Below are positions 1 to 8,684 of a stretch of DNA of 64,000 nt, in pieces (positions within the stretch are counted from its first letter, which is position 1; the number at the start of each line of letters is the position of its first letter). The position numbers and the translations under genes were made by a program. Origin of the DNA: Alphaproteobacteria bacterium UBA2966 (GTDB lineage: Bacteria > Pseudomonadota > Alphaproteobacteria > UBA2966); the NCBI GenBank assembly GCA_002348365.1, contig DEBC01000089.1, positions 1-64,000 of the forward strand, written 5' to 3'. The notes beneath the pieces were generated by a model, which did no database searches, was not told the DNA's origin, and was given only the letters and a program-made list of their open reading frames with translations.

Positions 1-161
1 AGGAACCAGTTGTCATAGAGACGGCCGCCGATGACGATGGCGAGGTCGTGCCGGGCTTCGACGCCCTGTGCATTTGACGCCTGCGAAAGTAAAACCCTCC
101 AAACAGGCGCAAGGGCTGCGAGAGCGCAGAGAAGCCGAAGTGCGGCGTTCAGCTTTGGCAT
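1..161 (-). CDS. Partial exported protein, possibly a c-type cytochrome (N-terminus only)
   Basis: An open frame starts with ATG at 161 and runs off the left edge, giving 53 codons. The product begins MPKLNAALRLLCALAALAPV, a typical Sec signal peptide (basic residue, long Ala/Leu core) with a plausible cleavage site near SNAQG. The first mature residues include GGRLYDNWF, which resembles the start of some exported alphaproteobacterial c-type cytochromes (GGRLYDKWW-like). No CxxCH haem motif lies in the visible part, so the cytochrome assignment is inference. It is divergent from the FAD oxidoreductase at 487. Confidence 0.5.
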   Translation of the reverse strand, partial: MPKLNAALRLLCALAALAPVWRVLLSQASNAQGVEARHDLAIVIGGRLYDNWF

Positions 162-486
162 TTTCGCTTCACTGCGTATCGCGGCCAGGAATTGTACGAA
201 TACACTGCACTCCAGACTGGCTCATTAACGTGCCTCAACATGGTGCGAACTGTGCGAATTCACCGATCGCGCCATGCGCCCGAAACATCGTACGAATTGT
301 GCGAATTGAAGCGCCGGCCAGATGCGCAAGTCTCGGAAATAGCATGATAAATGCGGTTCCTGAGGCATGATGGCCGTGACGTGCAGAAAGATGGCGCAGC
401 TTGCTGGACAAGGCTAATCTCCGCGCTTAGCGCCAACCGCTGCAACTCAGTTGGCAGCGCCAAACGGTCTATCAGGGAGGGACGCC
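162..486. promoter_or_regulatory. Divergent intergenic region
   Basis: About 325 bases separate the divergent exported protein and FAD oxidoreductase genes. I see no convincing gene; the short open frames crossing it lack ribosome sites and family features. The stretch carries the paired 9-bp direct repeats described separately and presumably both promoters. The only clear ribosome-binding site is the GGGAGG at about 474-482 in front of the ATG at 487. Confidence 0.5.
243..307. repeat. Paired 9-bp direct repeats, possible operator
   Basis: Positions 243-260 read GTGCGAACTGTGCGAATT and positions 290-307 read GTACGAATTGTGCGAATT. Each is a tandem pair of a 9-bp unit with consensus GTRCGAAYT, and the two 18-mers match at 16 of 18 positions. 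A further single unit, GTACGAAT, lies at 194-201. Pair starts are 47 bp apart. Location between divergent genes suggests binding sites for a regulator; no regulator gene is adjacent. Confidence 0.55.
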
Positions 487-1791
487 ATGTCGGATTCCTA
501 CGATGCTGTCATCATCGGCGCCGGTATCATCGGAGCGGCCACGGCATTGGCCCTCGCGCGCAAAGGTGTGCGCGTACTCGGACTCGACAGGTTGCCGGCC
601 GCAGGGTACGGCTCGACGTCCGGTTCATGCGCCATCATCCGTCCCTATTACTCAACCGTCGACGGTTGCGCCATTGGCTGGGAGAGTCATTTCTACTGGC
701 GTGACTGGGCGGAATTCCTGGGTGCGGAAGACGAGCGTGGTCTCGCTCGCTACATCAACTGTGGATGTCTCCGCCTCAAATCGCCTGCCAACGGATATCT
801 GGAGAACACGATCCGTTTGATGGATGAGATTGGCTGTCCGTATGAAGACTGGAATCCCACTCAGGTCGTGGATCGCATGCCGGCCGTCGTGATGGACAGT
901 TTCGGTGAAACCAAACCCGTCGATGACCCCGCATTCGGGGTGCCCGAGGGGCCACCGCTGCCCGGCGGCATATTCTTTCCCGATGGCGGTTATGTAAACG
1001 ATCCTCAGCTTGCCACGCACAATTTGCAGCGTGCCGCAGAAGCGGCTGGCGCGGCGTTCCGGTTCAATGCAGCCGTGACCGAAATCCGCCAGTCCGGAGG
1101 ATGTGTTGTCGGAGTCACGCTCGAGGACGGTGACGAAATCGCCGCGCCCGTGGTCGTCAATATCGCCGGACCGCATTCCTACAAGATCAATCGTCTCGCG
1201 GGCGTAGAAGGCGGCATGAACGTCACGACCAAGGCCTTGCGCCACGAGGTCTGTCACGTTCCGGCGCCGGAGGGTCACGATTTCGAAGGCACGGGGGTCG
1301 TCTTCTCGGATGGAGAGATCGGTGTCTACATCCGGCCGGAGACGGGAAACCACATCCTGGTCGGTGGCGAGGATCCGCAGTGTGATGAGCGCCAGTGGGT
1401 TGACCCCGACGACTACAATCGGGATTTCACCGATTTATGGAATGTTCAGGTAATGCGTCTCGCGCAACGCATGCCCACTCTTGGAATTCCGCAATCCGGC
1501 AGGGGTGTCGTCGATCTCTACGATGTTTCGGACGACTGGATCCCGATCTACGATAAATCCGATCTGCCTGGCTTCTACATGGCCGTAGGCACCAGCGGGA
1601 ACCAGTTCAAGAACGCACCCATAGCAGGCGAGATGATGGCCGAGCTGATCACAGCCTGCGAGTCAGGTCACGATCACGATACTCATCCAGTGACGTTCCA
1701 TCTTCGCTATACCGATCGCGATACCAGCATGGGCTTCTATTCGCGTCGCCGCGAGGTCAATCGGGACAGCAGCTTCTCGGTGCTGGGTTAG
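487..1791 (+). CDS. FAD-dependent oxidoreductase, DAO/sarcosine oxidase-like family
   Basis: The 434-residue product has an N-terminal Rossmann dinucleotide fold with VIIGAGIIGAATALALARKG at about residues 8-27, then a DAO-type body with INGAG-like FAD contact regions and a conserved C-terminal GTSGNQFKNAPIAGEMMAELI segment that closes over the flavin. This family oxidises the C-N bond of amino acids or N-methyl compounds. The start at 487 is preferred over the in-frame ATG at 451 because GGGAGG precedes it and the Rossmann strand then starts near residue 8. The substrate cannot be told; the histidine-rich tail (HDHDTHP) is unremarkable. Convergent with the channel gene. Confidence 0.85.
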   Translation: MSDSYDAVIIGAGIIGAATALALARKGVRVLGLDRLPAAGYGSTSGSCAIIRPYYSTVDGCAIGWESHFYWRDWAEFLGAEDERGLARYINCGCLRLKSPANGYLENTIRLMDEIGCPYEDWNPTQVVDRMPAVVMDSFGETKPVDDPAFGVPEGPPLPGGIFFPDGGYVNDPQLATHNLQRAAEAAGAAFRFNAAVTEIRQSGGCVVGVTLEDGDEIAAPVVVNIAGPHSYKINRLAGVEGGMNVTTKALRHEVCHVPAPEGHDFEGTGVVFSDGEIGVYIRPETGNHILVGGEDPQCDERQWVDPDDYNRDFTDLWNVQVMRLAQRMPTLGIPQSGRGVVDLYDVSDDWIPIYDKSDLPGFYMAVGTSGNQFKNAPIAGEMMAELITACESGHDHDTHPVTFHLRYTDRDTSMGFYSRRREVNRDSSFSVLG

Positions 1792-1913
1792 AACTCCCGT
1801 TCTCACCTTTCCGTACCTTGCCCTGATCCCAAGGGGAAGCATCCGAGCAGGACGCTCCTCGCGTTCCCCTGCCGAGATCGGGATGTGCTAGGGGCGGGCG
1901 AATCTTCGCCGAG

Positions 1914-2717
1914 TCACCCGCTCTGTTGCAGAGACTGCCGCAACCCGGCGATTTCCGCCCGGAGTCCCGCCATTTCCTCGCGCAGTTTCTCCGCGTCAGC
2001 ATCGAAATGAGCTTCGATTTCTCGTGCCTCCTCGGTGTGCTGGGTCTGCATGGCATCGACGATGACACCGATGAACAGGTTGATCACGGCAAAACTGGTC
2101 ACCAGGATGAAGGGGACGAAAAATGCCCACGCATGCGGGTACTCGACCATCACCGGTCGCACGATGCCCATGGACCAGCTCTCCAGGGTCATGATCTGGA
2201 ACAGGCTGTACATCGACGCGCCGACACTGCCGAACCACTCGTTGAAATCACCGCCAAAGAAGTTAGTCGCGAGCACCGCGGAGACGTAGAAGATCAACGT
2301 AATGAGGCCGATGATTGATATCATCCCCGGAATCGCGGTGATCAGGGCCTGGATCACAGTCCGCATCTGGGGAACCACGGACATCAGGCGCAGCACGCGG
2401 AGCACCCGAAGCGCGCGCAGCACGGCCAGGGGGCCGGATGCCGGAAGCAAGGCGATCCCGACGATCACGAAGTCGAAGACGTTCCACCCGTCCCGAAAGA
2501 ATCCCCAACCACGCCCGAACAGCTTGGCAGCAATTTCCACGACGAATACGGTGAGCACGAAAGCATCGAAGGCGCTGAGTGCCTCGCCAAACGTTCCCAT
2601 GACCTTTGGCGAAGTTTCCAAGCCGAGTGATATGGCATTGAGAACGATCAATGCCGTGATGATTGTCTGGGCTCTTCGCCCTTCGATGAACTCCGCCACC
2701 CGCAGCCTGGTTGTCAT
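1914..2717 (-). CDS. Voltage-gated sodium channel, NaChBac/NavAb family
   Basis: The 267-residue product has the single six-helix domain of bacterial sodium channels that assemble as tetramers in the inner membrane. S1 starts near residue 20. The S4 voltage sensor LRALRVLRVLRLMSVVPQMR (near 100-120) has Arg at three-residue spacing. The pore helix is followed by the filter TLESWSM, identical to the NavAb filter, whose Glu ring selects Na+. S6 is VINLFIGVIVDAMQ. The C-terminus is a Glu-rich heptad coiled coil (EKLREEMAGLRAEIAGLRQ), the usual tetramerisation stalk. Roles suggested for relatives are pH homeostasis and motility. It stands alone and converges with the flavin oxidoreductase. Confidence 0.93.
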   Translation of the reverse strand: MTTRLRVAEFIEGRRAQTIITALIVLNAISLGLETSPKVMGTFGEALSAFDAFVLTVFVVEIAAKLFGRGWGFFRDGWNVFDFVIVGIALLPASGPLAVLRALRVLRVLRLMSVVPQMRTVIQALITAIPGMISIIGLITLIFYVSAVLATNFFGGDFNEWFGSVGASMYSLFQIMTLESWSMGIVRPVMVEYPHAWAFFVPFILVTSFAVINLFIGVIVDAMQTQHTEEAREIEAHFDADAEKLREEMAGLRAEIAGLRQSLQQSG

Positions 2718-2799
2718 GGTTCTGTACCCGTCGCCGTGAATTCCTCATTGCTCGCGACGAGTTACATAAGTCGAGACGTTCGACTCTGCAATCGAAGGT

Positions 2800-3630
2800 C
2801 TAAGAGAGGGCGCCGCCCCTGCGTTCCTCCACGCCCGACGAGCGCGGCCGGGTCGTCAGGCTCATGCCGCCATCGACCACGAGGCATTGACCGGTTACGT
2901 AGCGGGACAGATCCGAACAGAAGAAAAGAACCGCGTTGCCGACGTCCCAGCCTTCACCCTCGATCTCAAGCAGCGACGACTTGCGCCGTTGTTCGCGAGC
3001 CTCATCTGACATTCCCTTGGCGAACAGTCTCGGCGTGTGAATGGGCCCGGGCAGGATACAGTTGACTCGAATTCCATCGGGACCATGGTCGACGGCCATT
3101 CCCTTGGTGAGGGACATCATCGCGCCTTTCGAAGTGGAATAGGCCGTCATCCCGCGCGGACGGATCGCGGCGGTCGACGCAATGTTGACGATGGCACCGC
3201 CGTCACCGCTGTCAATCATCGCGGGGACGGCGTACTTCGACATCAGGAACACGCTCTCGACGTTGACCCGCATGACCTTCGCCCAGTCCGCCTGGCTCTC
3301 ATCGACAACGGATCCCTTGCTGCTGATTCCGACGTTGTTGTCGAGAATGTCGAGTCGACCAAAATTCTCCGTGGCGGCTGTGACCGTTGCGCGACATGCA
3401 TCCTCGGCGTTGAGATCGGCCTCGTGCGCGACGGCTTCACCACCTTCTTTCAAGATCATGTCGACGGTGTTCTGAGCAAATTCTCTGAATCGATCGACAA
3501 CCAGTACGCTCGCTCCCGCACGTGCAAGCAGGATCGCGGCCGCTCGGCCATTGCCAATGCCTTCGCCCTCTGAACCGCCGCCGGTGACAATGGCGGCCTT
3601 GCCCTCCAGTCCGAGACTCTCATTCAACAT
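2800..3630 (-). CDS. SDR family NAD(P)-dependent oxidoreductase
   Basis: A classical short-chain dehydrogenase of 276 residues. The nucleotide-binding glycine motif is TGGGSEGEGIGNGRA near residue 16, followed by NNVG and the catalytic Ser in NIASTAA and Tyr/Lys in YSTSK. The C-terminus has VTGQCLVVDGGMSL, the usual substrate-loop end. The stop is TAG. An AGGAG sequence lies about 9 bases before the ATG. It is followed by a luciferase-like enzyme upstream on the same strand (45-base gap), so the two may be cotranscribed. Substrate unknown. Confidence 0.88.
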   Translation of the reverse strand: MLNESLGLEGKAAIVTGGGSEGEGIGNGRAAAILLARAGASVLVVDRFREFAQNTVDMILKEGGEAVAHEADLNAEDACRATVTAATENFGRLDILDNNVGISSKGSVVDESQADWAKVMRVNVESVFLMSKYAVPAMIDSGDGGAIVNIASTAAIRPRGMTAYSTSKGAMMSLTKGMAVDHGPDGIRVNCILPGPIHTPRLFAKGMSDEAREQRRKSSLLEIEGEGWDVGNAVLFFCSDLSRYVTGQCLVVDGGMSLTTRPRSSGVEERRGGALS

Positions 3631-3675
3631 CTTCTCTCCTCAGAGTAGTTGGAATTTTGCAGGCCGCTGCTTCCC

Positions 3676-4683
3676 TCACCTCAAGGACGGCATGACGCCT
3701 TCTGCGATCCTTTGTAAGTTGGTGCTGTAGTCAACCAGCGCTGCAGCGGCCGCGGGCATGCGCACAGCGTATTGATGACTCCCGGCATTCTCGATGGCGC
3801 GAATTTGTTCGCTGCAATGTCCGGCGTCGCCCACGATCGCGACCTGGTCGAAGAGGGAATTGGGAAACAGGGTTGGGCTGAAGGGGCCGGTGGTGTTCGC
3901 CAGAGCGTCCTGAAGTTCGGCCATCCGGCTCTCATCAATTCCAAGCATCTCGCGCAGCTCACGATGAAAGGCGCATACGGTCATGGCCATCACACGGCGC
4001 AGGTGATCCCGTGTTGTTGCGGCGTCGTCGGTCACGATCGTCGTGATCCAGGTCACCACCTTGATGTCCTGTGGTGATCGAGCGTTCGTCGCCGTGCCTT
4101 CCGCCACCGACTGGAGACATTTCTCGATGATCGCTGGATCGGTAACGTCAGCCAGGATCAGCCCATCCGCGAGGCGGCCCGCCAGTCGGAAACCGTCCGG
4201 CGCGGTTGTCGCCAGATACATGGGTACAGGGTGTGGTGAATCGAATTCGAGCCTGACATCGCGAATGGTGAAGGCTGGTGTCTCGGCCGACACCGTGCGG
4301 CCATCCAGCAGGTCGCGTATCGCCTGCATGGCGGCTTCCACGACGGTCAGGAATGGTGCACGTGGTGCGCCGAGCCTGTCTCTCAGTCCGCCGACCTCCC
4401 CGGCCCCCAGTCCGAGAATGAAGCGTCCGTCACTCAAATCCGCCGAGGCGCCCGCCGCGCGGGCGATCTGCACGGGGTTCCGCGTATAGGGATTGGTGAC
4501 GGCCACACCCAGGTTGATCCGAGACAGGCGGGTTGCAAGGTGAGACAACGCGACGAACGGGTCGCGATGGAAGCCTTGATCAGGCACGTAGGCGGTATCG
4601 AAGCCCCATTGCTCGGCCTGTCCGATGAGGTTCGAAAATTCATGTAGCCCCGATGTGGGGACCAGTCCAAACGCGAATTCCAT
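3676..4683 (-). CDS. LLM class flavin-dependent oxidoreductase
   Basis: The 335-residue product is a luciferase-like (bacterial luciferase/F420 methylene-H4MPT reductase fold) TIM-barrel enzyme. Diagnostic segments are WGFDTAYVPDQ, the barrel strand INLGVAVTNPYTRNP, and FILGLGAGEVGGL followed by PMYLATTAPDGFRLAGRLADG. Members use FMN or F420 for oxidoreduction or monooxygenation of small organic compounds. It shares strand and close spacing with the SDR at 2800, which suggests a small catabolic unit. Cofactor and substrate cannot be assigned from sequence. Confidence 0.85.
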   Translation of the reverse strand: MEFAFGLVPTSGLHEFSNLIGQAEQWGFDTAYVPDQGFHRDPFVALSHLATRLSRINLGVAVTNPYTRNPVQIARAAGASADLSDGRFILGLGAGEVGGLRDRLGAPRAPFLTVVEAAMQAIRDLLDGRTVSAETPAFTIRDVRLEFDSPHPVPMYLATTAPDGFRLAGRLADGLILADVTDPAIIEKCLQSVAEGTATNARSPQDIKVVTWITTIVTDDAATTRDHLRRVMAMTVCAFHRELREMLGIDESRMAELQDALANTTGPFSPTLFPNSLFDQVAIVGDAGHCSEQIRAIENAGSHQYAVRMPAAAAALVDYSTNLQRIAEGVMPSLR

Positions 4684-4868
4684 ACGCGGTCACCGAATCT
4701 GGTTGGCATTGGATTGACATTCACCACGTCCGAATGTCGGGCGAACATCTTGCCAGTGTGATTGAATGGCTCCTCTGCACTGTACCAGAACCGTATCGCG
4801 CTGTTTGCCGAGATCGGATCAGACGAACTGGACGGTAACTTGAAGCGTAAAGCGGTCGGAGCGAGGCC

Positions 4869-5360
4869 ATGCTGAAACAAGTGATCGAGATATACGACTT
4901 GCTAAGCGACCCGTCGGCCCGCGGAAATCTCTTCGTCTGCCACAAGGGCTTTGCGATTGCGCAACCGGCTCGGGAGGGCATCATTTTGCCCGCAAGCCCG
5001 GACCTGTTGCGCCTCATGGAGCATGTCACGGGTGAACCACCGGTCGTCTACCCGGTGTCAATGCAGGACATCACGCCGTGGGACAACGGCGTCTACCATT
5101 CCACCTTACTGATGGCGCCTGCGACAGTTTGCGATATTCCCGTGGTCGGCGTGGGACTCACGAGCGAGACTGCCCCGACGGGGTTCGCCACGAATGTCGC
5201 GGATAGCGCCGACCAGGATGCCGCCGCCCGGTTCTGCCTGAAGGTGGCCGAGCAATTCGGAGTCGGACACTGTCGGTTTCACGATCCGGACGAATTCGAC
5301 CGCTTGTCCCGTCTGTATGGCACGCCGGGGACAAAATTCCACTGGGCACCGGTCGCGTAA
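4869..5360 (+). CDS. Conserved-looking hypothetical protein
   Basis: A 163-residue soluble protein with no family I recognise. GGAGCGAGG stands just before the ATG. It has no signal peptide or membrane segment. It contains two Cys (VCHKG, GHCRFHDP) and several His near the C-terminus, including FGVGHCRFHDPDEFDRL, which could bind metal but match no known motif. It is divergent from the LLM enzyme at 4683 and convergent with the molybdopterin subunit at 5438, so it is likely transcribed alone. Codon use and the strong ribosome site argue that it is real. Confidence 0.6.
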   Translation: MLKQVIEIYDLLSDPSARGNLFVCHKGFAIAQPAREGIILPASPDLLRLMEHVTGEPPVVYPVSMQDITPWDNGVYHSTLLMAPATVCDIPVVGVGLTSETAPTGFATNVADSADQDAAARFCLKVAEQFGVGHCRFHDPDEFDRLSRLYGTPGTKFHWAPVA

Positions 5361-5437
5361 TTCGGCTCCGGCTTCCTTCCCATTGCCTGACCGCATGGGT
5401 CGATAATCGATTCGAGCGGAGGAGCTGATTGTATTCG

Positions 5438-7753
5438 CTAATGAGAGTCTCGCTTGGCCTGTGCGATCGCCCTCCAGATCGCCTGTGGCGTCGCGGGCAT
5501 GTCGAGGTGCCGCACACCGAGAGGGGCCAACGCATCGAGAGCGGCGTTGACCACGACAGGGACTGCAGCGATCGTTCCGCCTTCGCCGGCGCCCTTGACC
5601 CCGAGAGGATTGGTCCGGCACGGCACCACATTGAAGCTCTGATGGAACCAGGGAATGTCGTCGCTGCGCGGGAGGGCGTAATCCATATAAGACGCGGTCG
5701 ATAATTGTCCGTCATCGGTGCCGTATCGGAGACCCTCCAGTAGGGCCTGTCCCACACCCTGAACGACGCTGCCGTAAACCTGGCCCTCGAGCATCGGTCG
5801 GTCGATGATTCGACCGAAGTCGTCGACGGCGGCATAGGAGAGAATTCTCACGTTGCCGGTCTCCGGATCGACTGTCACCTCGCAAACATGACAGCCGTTG
5901 GCGTACGTCTGTCGATGACGTTCGAAGATCTCGTAAGCATCGAGTCCGGGCGACATGCCTTCGGGAAGTTGACTCGCGTCCCGACTCAGTTCGGCCACAT
6001 CCGCAAGCGCGACAACGCGGTCCGTTCCCACAACTCGAAATTCACCGTTGGCGAACTCGATATCTGCAGCATCGCATTCGAAATGCTGGCTCGAGAGGGC
6101 GGTGCCCTTTTCGATGATTGTGCGGCAACAGGTGTGAACCGCACCCCCGACCAGTTGCATCGACCCTGAACCACCGGTCCACTCGCCGAATGGTAGATGG
6201 TCGCTGTCGCCCTGCAGAACCGTGACCTGTTCCGGTTGCACGCCGAGCTCAGCCGCAGCCACGTGGGCGTATGCCGCGGCTTGTCCTTGACCGCTCGCCT
6301 TGTTGCCGACCGTGATCGTCACTGAACCATCGGTCCCGACGTCCACGAGGGCGTTCTGGCGGGTCGGCCCGCCCGTGTTGTGGACATAGGCCACGACCCC
6401 GGCACCATGCAGCAGTCCGCGTTTGCGGCTTGTGTCCTTTCGCGCTTGAAGGTCCTGCCAGTTCGCGAGCTTGAGTACGTCGGCGAAATTCTTTGGGAAG
6501 TTGCCGCTGTCATAGGTGTGACCCGTCGCGGTCGTGTACGGGATTTTTCCGGCGGGAACGAGATTTCGCTGGCGAAGATCGACAGGGTCGAATCCGTGTT
6601 CGCGGGCAGCCGCGTCGATCAGGCGTTCGACGGCGTAGACTGCCTCGGGCCGTGATGATCCTCGATAGGCGTCCACAGGCACCTTGTTGGTGACCAGGCA
6701 ACGCGATCTGCAATGTACCTGCCCTACGGTGTAGGGCCCGCCCACCGCTCCGGTGAAACCGACCGTGGAGATCAATGGGACGGAACCACCCAGGTAGGCT
6801 CCCGCGTTGACAGTCGTAGCGATGTCGATGCCCAGAATACGTCCATCTGTATCCAGCGCGATGCTGCCCTCGATGACGTGATCGCGGGCCTGCGTGTCGA
6901 TGAGAAACGCCTCGGTCCTTTCGCACGTCCAGCGCACGGTTCGTTGCAGTTGACGTGCAGCCCACAGCACCAGCGCATACTCCGGATACGCGCCGTGCTT
7001 CACGCCGAACGCGCCTCCCACATCGGGGGTCAGCACCCGAATATTGCCTGGGTCGGTTTTGAACACATATTCGGCCAGGACGCGACGTACATAGTCCGCA
7101 CTTTGGGTCGTCGCGTGCAGGACATAACGCTCATCCTCCATATCCCATTGACCGATTGCAGCCCGAGGTTCGATGGGGCTCATGGCCAGGCGCTCGATGT
7201 GCAGCGTCAGCCGCGTGGTCAGGGCCTCGCTTTCGAGAAGCGTCTGAATCGCGTCCGCATCGCCGTATTCCCAGTCGAAACAAAGGTTCTCCGCGACGTC
7301 GTCGAAGAGCTGTGGCGCTCCGGGCTTGCTGGCCGCGCGCGCATCGATCACCACGGCCAGCTCCTCGTATGTCACGGAGATGCGCTCTGCCGCGTCTTTT
7401 GCTTGTTCAAGAGACTCTGCGACGACAACCGCGACCGCTTCTCCCACATGCCGGACTTTGTCTCGCGCCAGGATCGGTCGACGGGGATCGGCACGAGGAG
7501 TGCCATCCCGGTTTTGCAGCGGCAACTCGCAGGCCATTTCACCCAGCACTCCCTCGATTGCTGCACCGGAGAGGACAAGGAGAACGCCCTCACATGCCCG
7601 CGCATCGGTCAGATCCATGCCGTGAATTCGTGCGTGGGCGTGGGGTGATCGAAGTACGAACGCAAAAGCTTCGTCATCGAAGCGCAGATCGTCGACGTAC
7701 TGTCCGCGACCCGTGAGAAACCTCGACGTGGTATCCCAGCCAACGTCAGTCAT
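5438..7753 (-). CDS. Xanthine dehydrogenase/CO dehydrogenase-family molybdopterin-binding subunit
   Basis: The 771-residue product is a large subunit of the molybdenum hydroxylase family. The N-terminal a/b hammerhead domain (about 15-130) is followed by the Moco-binding domain. Visible signatures are the Q-loop-type DVGGAFGVKHGAYPEY, the active-site loop VPVDAYRGSSRPEAVYAVER and the terminal GVKGAGEGG carrying the catalytic Glu. The AYRGSSR loop is form-II-like; true CO dehydrogenases have AYRCSFR, so CO is an unlikely substrate. The FAD and [2Fe-2S] partner subunits are absent from this window, which is unusual. Stop is TAG. Converges with the hypothetical gene at 4869. Confidence 0.9.
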   Translation of the reverse strand: MTDVGWDTTSRFLTGRGQYVDDLRFDDEAFAFVLRSPHAHARIHGMDLTDARACEGVLLVLSGAAIEGVLGEMACELPLQNRDGTPRADPRRPILARDKVRHVGEAVAVVVAESLEQAKDAAERISVTYEELAVVIDARAASKPGAPQLFDDVAENLCFDWEYGDADAIQTLLESEALTTRLTLHIERLAMSPIEPRAAIGQWDMEDERYVLHATTQSADYVRRVLAEYVFKTDPGNIRVLTPDVGGAFGVKHGAYPEYALVLWAARQLQRTVRWTCERTEAFLIDTQARDHVIEGSIALDTDGRILGIDIATTVNAGAYLGGSVPLISTVGFTGAVGGPYTVGQVHCRSRCLVTNKVPVDAYRGSSRPEAVYAVERLIDAAAREHGFDPVDLRQRNLVPAGKIPYTTATGHTYDSGNFPKNFADVLKLANWQDLQARKDTSRKRGLLHGAGVVAYVHNTGGPTRQNALVDVGTDGSVTITVGNKASGQGQAAAYAHVAAAELGVQPEQVTVLQGDSDHLPFGEWTGGSGSMQLVGGAVHTCCRTIIEKGTALSSQHFECDAADIEFANGEFRVVGTDRVVALADVAELSRDASQLPEGMSPGLDAYEIFERHRQTYANGCHVCEVTVDPETGNVRILSYAAVDDFGRIIDRPMLEGQVYGSVVQGVGQALLEGLRYGTDDGQLSTASYMDYALPRSDDIPWFHQSFNVVPCRTNPLGVKGAGEGGTIAAVPVVVNAALDALAPLGVRHLDMPATPQAIWRAIAQAKRDSH

Positions 7754-7825
7754 GTGAGAGCCGAACGTGGATGGAGGCGTTCAGAACGCTGAGTCTGGCA
7801 ATTGATAACGAGGTGCGCAGTCACG

Positions 7826-8074
7826 TCAATTGGTCGATGCAGCGTTCTGCACGCCTCCTGCAATCCCGTTGTACAGGTTCGCAAGGTCAGTGCCGATGGT
7901 CGTGACCACAGCAATGATGACAACGGCAATAAGCGAAGCGATCAGCCCATACTCGACCGCCGTGACACCGCGGGAGTCGTCCCGCAATTCGGACAGCGAC
8001 GCAAGGATCGAGGTCACTGTCCGGCGGACAAGATCAGGCATCCTGCGGATACCCTTGCAATGTAGGTCCAACAT
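7826..8074 (-). CDS. Flp family type IVb pilin
   Basis: A small pilin-like protein of 82 residues if it starts at ATG 8074 (AGGA about 8 bases upstream); starts at 8101 and 8041 are in frame. It carries the Flp signature: a basic leader ending in DDSRG followed by VTAVEYGLIASLIAVVIIAV, with the Glu five residues into the hydrophobic helix, then a short tail GTDLANLYNGIAGGVQ. Flp pilins are cut by TadV-type prepilin peptidase and assembled by the Tad secretion system. No tad genes are in this window, so this is a solitary pilin or serves a distant locus. Confidence 0.85.
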   Translation of the reverse strand: MLDLHCKGIRRMPDLVRRTVTSILASLSELRDDSRGVTAVEYGLIASLIAVVIIAVVTTIGTDLANLYNGIAGGVQNAASTN

Positions 8075-8105
8075 TTGCTGGTCCTGACGCACCCGGTGCA
8101 ACTCA

Positions 8106-8519
8106 CTAGACCGTGATCACCTCCCAGAAGATCATCAGGCAACCAATCCAGCCGACGACAAAAGCGCCGGTCCGAAGCCATGGTATGCCGGCCATATGGA
8201 CCGCCGCCTGGGCAAGCCGCGCCCAGAAGAAGAGTTGAGCACCGAGAACGGTGGTCTCATTGGATGCGCCGACAACCTGGGCGATGAGGACCAGAACCCC
8301 AAATGGGACCAGGTTCTCAATCAGGTTCATATGAACGCGGTGACAGCGCTGTATCCATCCCGGGAGATCGCTGTAGTCACCTGAAGGATAGCCGACGGTC
8401 ACCGCCATGCCCTTCGACGCTGTTGCACCGATTATGTAGGGTACCCAAATCACCAGACTGAGCAATGCGAGGTATGCGAGCAACCTCAGTTCGACTGCCA
8501 ATCCTGCACCTTCAGCCAT
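8106..8519 (-). CDS. MAPEG family membrane protein
   Basis: A 137-residue integral membrane protein with four hydrophobic segments, matching MAPEG (membrane-associated eicosanoid/glutathione metabolism) proteins. Typical features are the N-terminal helix ELRLLAYLALLSLVIWVPYI, the RCHRVHMNLIENLVPFGVLV segment with its conserved Arg, His, Asn and Glu, and FWARLAQAAVHMAGIPWLRT. ATG 8519 is chosen because AGGAG lies about 9 bases upstream and the frame then begins at the first helix; a longer form could start at 8585. Enzymatic activity (glutathione transferase type) is not demonstrated for most bacterial members. Stop TAG. Confidence 0.85.
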   Translation of the reverse strand: MAEGAGLAVELRLLAYLALLSLVIWVPYIIGATASKGMAVTVGYPSGDYSDLPGWIQRCHRVHMNLIENLVPFGVLVLIAQVVGASNETTVLGAQLFFWARLAQAAVHMAGIPWLRTGAFVVGWIGCLMIFWEVITV

Positions 8520-8684
8520 TTTTCCAATCTCCTGATTGCCATCTGTAGGTCCCGTATCGTCCTCGGATATGGGCGACGAGCGCAATCCCTAATCTCAGAG
8601 AGCACACGGATCAGCCGAGCTAGCGGATTGCGCGCCGCTAACCGATGCGCATACTTGCAGCGCTCAAACCGAGGGATTCTCAAA

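Noticed and set aside
652..1353. Minus-strand open frame of 233 codons inside the FAD oxidoreductase
   Set aside because: Antisense shadow of a gene with a clear Rossmann motif; no family features of its own.
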